A DNA stretch of 64,000 bases from Candidatus Sabulitectum silens. Lineage in GTDB: Bacteria > Fermentibacterota > Fermentibacteria > Fermentibacterales > JCC-6. Below, one piece after another: positions 61,233 to 64,000 of this stretch. The stretch's first letter is position 1. Every line of letters begins with the position of its first letter. The stretch is from positions 310,001 through 374,000 of the forward strand of contig MJAN01000002.1 in NCBI GenBank assembly GCA_001875255.1. The letters are read 5' to 3'. Both the position numbers and the translations under genes were made by a program. Below the pieces are notes generated by a model, which searched no databases, was not told the origin of the DNA, and worked only from the letters and a program-made list of their open reading frames with translations.

Positions 61233-62446
61233 ACCAAATCCCCCAGTTCCATTGCCTCTAGCAAATCGCAAAGAGAGACAAGAGACCAACAGTCATTCCA
61301 TCTTATGAACTGGTGTCTTACTGTCAAGTGAGGATACCGCTGGTAGTAGAAGCGACCAGAGAAAGGAGAGTAAAAGTCGTTAATAAGAATACCAAGAATA
61401 CCCTTTATCATTCGCGATGACTCCTGAAGATCTCTTCTGTGCCTAATCAACAAAGAAAGCCCATGGGATACGTTATGAATATCTATCGGATACTTCTTAG
61501 GATAACGCCAATATGGTCTCATTTTGTGGTCAAGAAGAGTTGAGACGTAGAAATCCAGACCTTTTTGAACTGCATCCTTCGCCGAGTTGGAAATGTCCCC
61601 AGAGAGACCCTCGTAATCAGATATTCCTTCAATTACGTAGCACTGGTGAAAGTCGAACTGCCTCTTGAATGGTTTACCGAACTTCCTGCTGTAATGCCAT
61701 GAGCCGTCAGCATTCTGTACATGAATAGCATATCTGAGTATATCGAGAGACAGGTCTCGCGCACGGTCAGATGGCTTAAAGCTGCACAGAAAGCTGAGTG
61801 CGCCACCAGCAAGTATAGAAGCATTAAGAATTTCGTGCTTTTCCTCGTCGGTGTAGCTGAGACAGACTCCGTAGGGATAGACAATTCTGGGAGTAACTTC
61901 AACAAGATGACGACCTGCTTTACTAGCGGCATCAAGGTATTCCGGCTTACCGGTTTCCCTATAAAGCTCAACAAGAGCTTTGATAGCCAGGGAATTTATA
62001 AAAGTAAGGGTCCTCACAGAAGTATGCCTTGTGCTCCTGCTAGACTGGTATTCTATCTCTCTAGTCCATCCGATGGAACCGGGACCGGTTTCAGCTGCCT
62101 TTTCAAGCAGCCAATCTCCTGTAAACAGGGCATCCGAGAGATGAATAGGTTTCCCCGTGAGTCGATGCATCCTTACGGAAATGCCTGTCAACAGAGCCAT
62201 CGCTGTAGTATTCCTGCCTGGTCTCACCTTAAGTATCTTCCGGAGATTCAAAGGTGAATAGAAGTTCAGTTGAGTGAGAAATCTAAGCATGAAGGAAGGA
62301 AGACTCCTGATGAACTTATACTCAGTATTCATCAGATCTGCAGGATCGTAACCGTAATAGTTACCATCTTTGAGTATCGTAATCAGGGTTTCGACAATGG
62401 ACTCAATGCTGGAACGATCCAGCGAAGGGCTCAGTTTGCGGGTCAA
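61229..62446 (-). CDS. (alpha/alpha)-toroid protein of polysaccharide loci (VpsJ-like)
   Basis: 405 residues, frame intact, no signal peptide. Repeated helical hairpins (WLLEKAAETGPGSIGW, ALVELYRETGKPEYLDAASKAGRHLVEVTP, YAIHVQNADGSWHYS, FDFHQCYVIEGISDY) resemble the six-hairpin toroids of VpsJ and glucuronyl C5-epimerase/heparinase-type proteins. Enzymatic activity uncertain; could be an epimerase, a lyase or a carbohydrate-handling protein. Start overlaps the pyruvyl-transferase gene by 44 bp. Confidence 0.65.
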   Translation of the reverse strand: MTRKLSPSLDRSSIESIVETLITILKDGNYYGYDPADLMNTEYKFIRSLPSFMLRFLTQLNFYSPLNLRKILKVRPGRNTTAMALLTGISVRMHRLTGKPIHLSDALFTGDWLLEKAAETGPGSIGWTREIEYQSSRSTRHTSVRTLTFINSLAIKALVELYRETGKPEYLDAASKAGRHLVEVTPRIVYPYGVCLSYTDEEKHEILNASILAGGALSFLCSFKPSDRARDLSLDILRYAIHVQNADGSWHYSRKFGKPFKRQFDFHQCYVIEGISDYEGLSGDISNSAKDAVQKGLDFYVSTLLDHKMRPYWRYPKKYPIDIHNVSHGLSLLIRHRRDLQESSRMIKGILGILINDFYSPFSGRFYYQRYPHLTVRHQFIRWNDCWSLVSLCDLLEAMELGDLV

Positions 62447-63707
62447 CTTGAAAGCCAGAGAGCTTTTGCTCTAAATATCGATAAGGCTTCAATGCCTCAG
62501 CCTGAAGAACCTCAAGCCTAGCATGGAGCACATTAGTAATTTCTTCGCGGTTCTCAATGATTGAACTCATCCTCCTGGCTGCAACATAAGGATCAAACTC
62601 ACTGAGTCTTATACAGTATTCGCTCTGATGGAAGTCCCTCATGAAATCCTCTGTCTTTCTTTCATAAGCGATTCCCAAGGTGGGCACTGCGCAACGCAAG
62701 CCGTAAACCACAGAGTGAGTTTTTGTGGCAACCAGTGCATCCAAGGAATCGTAATACCTGATGATCTCCCTTGGGTCCATATCAAGATCAACAAGCCTGA
62801 TCCGATCGGGATGCTTCACAGCTGCGTGAATGAGTTCAAGGATTGACTTGTCCCCCTTGCCTCCTGCTGACTGATCCATAACGATAAAATCAATCTCCAT
62901 GAGATTATCCTGGTTTATCAAATCAATGAACTTAACCATTCTCTCAATGTAGTCAGAATCAGACATCCAGCGCTTATAGTAGATATGATGAAAGGTAAAA
63001 CCCACACGAAACTCATCATGGGCTTTTTTTGCATCAGTGGTGTCGGAAGACCTCTCGTATGGGAACAGCAGAACAGTTTCGTTTGATTTCTCAAGCTGTT
63101 TTGGCCTCTCGCCGAGTTCCTTAAGAGTCTCTAGGCTGTTGCTGTCTCTCACTGCCACATAACTAGCTCTTCTGAGAAGGTACTTCGTCATTTGTACGCT
63201 GGGATATTTCCAGCGGCCGAAGAAGGGACCTATTGTCTGAGACATTATCATAAACTCTACACCGAGGTGATAAGCAAGAAAGCAAGGGAAAAAGTGAGCT
63301 GTTATTCCTGGAAAGTGATTGTAGTTGGTGAACATGTGACCACCTGGGGATATCAAAAGGTCGGAGGTTCCAATAGCTTTCAGAGAACTGCTGAGATTGT
63401 AGCATGTCTTTCTGCTCATGAGTCGCATTTTGACCAGAATGGCAAGAAGTGCCAGTCCTGAGCCTTTCAGGAGCATCCACATACCTTCCAGTATCTTATG
63501 GATACCCTTCGCATCAGTAGTACTCCTAAAATTGAAGGGCCACTCCACACAGGGCCAACTATAAATCTTCCTTGTGTTAGCAGGCTCAAAAGATGAGATG
63601 ACCAATTCAGTTATCCCAGGTATCTTTTCAAGAAGACTGACCATAACATAGAGCAGGGTGACATTTCCCTTATTACGGCTATAATGACCAGCTATGTAAA
63701 CTCTCAC
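62403..63707 (-). CDS. Polysaccharide pyruvyl transferase family protein
   Basis: 434 residues, frame intact. MRVYIAGHYSRNKGNVTLLYVMVSLLEKI is the G-N-x-G-x-x-x-L start; LLISPGGHMFTNYNHFPG and YVAVRDSNSLETLKELG are the usual internal motifs; LVATKTHSVVYGLRCAVPTLGIAYERKTEDFM is the C-terminal conserved block (K-x-H-S...G-x-P). Adds ketal pyruvate to a sugar of the surface glycan, using phosphoenolpyruvate (family knowledge). Confidence 0.85.
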   Translation of the reverse strand: MRVYIAGHYSRNKGNVTLLYVMVSLLEKIPGITELVISSFEPANTRKIYSWPCVEWPFNFRSTTDAKGIHKILEGMWMLLKGSGLALLAILVKMRLMSRKTCYNLSSSLKAIGTSDLLISPGGHMFTNYNHFPGITAHFFPCFLAYHLGVEFMIMSQTIGPFFGRWKYPSVQMTKYLLRRASYVAVRDSNSLETLKELGERPKQLEKSNETVLLFPYERSSDTTDAKKAHDEFRVGFTFHHIYYKRWMSDSDYIERMVKFIDLINQDNLMEIDFIVMDQSAGGKGDKSILELIHAAVKHPDRIRLVDLDMDPREIIRYYDSLDALVATKTHSVVYGLRCAVPTLGIAYERKTEDFMRDFHQSEYCIRLSEFDPYVAARRMSSIIENREEITNVLHARLEVLQAEALKPYRYLEQKLSGFQVDPQTEPFAGSFQH

Positions 63708-63726
63708 TATCCCCTACCCGTCATGC

Positions 63727-64000
63727 TCATCGCCAGATTCGCGATAGTAATTTGTTGAAGTACACAAGTACGAACAGCCAGCGCCCCTTCAGAAACCGGC
63801 CAAAGAAACGACTACTCAAATATACAGGCATATACAGGATCTCCGAAAGGATCGTACAGGATGCAATGCAAAGCTGGGCTTATTGGTGGCTGCTCTATAT
63901 GCCTTGTTTAGAATCCTGTAGAGGTATATCCTGTGCAGATAGCCTATCCCCTTTGATCTGAGCATTCTTTTCTGCCCAGAATTAACATCCTGACTGGATA
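63727..64000 (-). CDS. C-terminal part of an unrecognised envelope-locus gene
   Basis: Minus-strand frame entering from the right edge: GIGYLHRIYLYRILNKAYRAATNKPSF, then after one frame move near 63820 LYMPVYLSSRFFGRFLKGRWLFVLVYFNKLLSRIWR and a stop at 63727-63729, 20 bp before the pyruvyl-transferase start. Basic and aromatic, as in glycosyltransferase C termini, but too short to classify. Confidence 0.5.

Overview
This is a bacterial chromosomal window with operons on both strands, Shine-Dalgarno starts, sigma70-like promoters, and no rRNA, tRNA or CRISPR that I can see. The left half is GC-rich; the right quarter (about 47.4-64 kb), an envelope polysaccharide locus, is clearly AT-richer. 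A two-subunit 2-oxoacid:ferredoxin oxidoreductase, a superoxide reductase, a small ferredoxin and a secondary alcohol dehydrogenase suggest a fermentative anaerobe. Two secreted proteins share a C-terminal W-G-G-[LI]-K-A tail of a kind I associate with uncultured FCB-group lineages. That placement is a guess; no marker gene settles it.

The sequence carries roughly fifty apparent frameshifts inside otherwise well-conserved genes. Most are repaired by restoring one base in a short G/C run; a few need removal of one base from a run of seven A or T. This looks like residual long-read assembly error, not gene decay. I therefore annotate each such gene as one reconstructed CDS and state where the reading frame moves.

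Layout. 0-4.1 kb (minus): gamma-alpha fused korA, korB and an SLC13-type transporter. 4.4-7.1 kb (plus): site-2 protease, Zn alcohol dehydrogenase, superoxide reductase. 7.2-9.8 kb: secreted and membrane hypotheticals and VapBC. 10-12.9 kb: a TetR-controlled ABC-2 exporter. 13.2-16.6 kb: a diguanylate cyclase and a hybrid histidine kinase. 16.6-20.2 kb: TrmO plus an iron/cobalamin-type ABC importer. 21.3-25.8 kb: ferredoxin and APC permease, rhodanese, FabK-like enzyme and FabF.

26-38.4 kb is a toxin-antitoxin island: HipBA with three evenly spaced operators, a nucleotidyltransferase/winged-helix pair, a tripartite HipBST module, a DUF6922-like gene and AbiEi/AbiEii. Several of these have visible operators. 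A 65-bp direct repeat flanks HipBA and a membrane-protein gene.

38.5-45 kb is a compact histidine operon, hisG-hisC-hisB-hisH-hisF-hisA/IE-hisD. It is preceded by two consecutive leader peptides, each with four adjacent His codons and each followed by its own antiterminator/terminator pair: a tandem attenuator. HisA is fused in frame to HisI-HisE. These two are the most notable discoveries in the window.

45-46.4 kb encodes a small outer-membrane barrel-like protein and a secreted protein. 46.5-64 kb makes a surface glycan: sugar-nucleotide enzymes, an apparent N-acyl-aminosugar pathway (RmlA, C4 aminotransferase, hexapeptide acyltransferase, KAS III, SDR), glycosyltransferases, Wzx-like flippase, Wzy-like polymerase, sulfotransferase, deacetylase, GNAT and FemAB-like acyltransferases, and a pyruvyl transferase.
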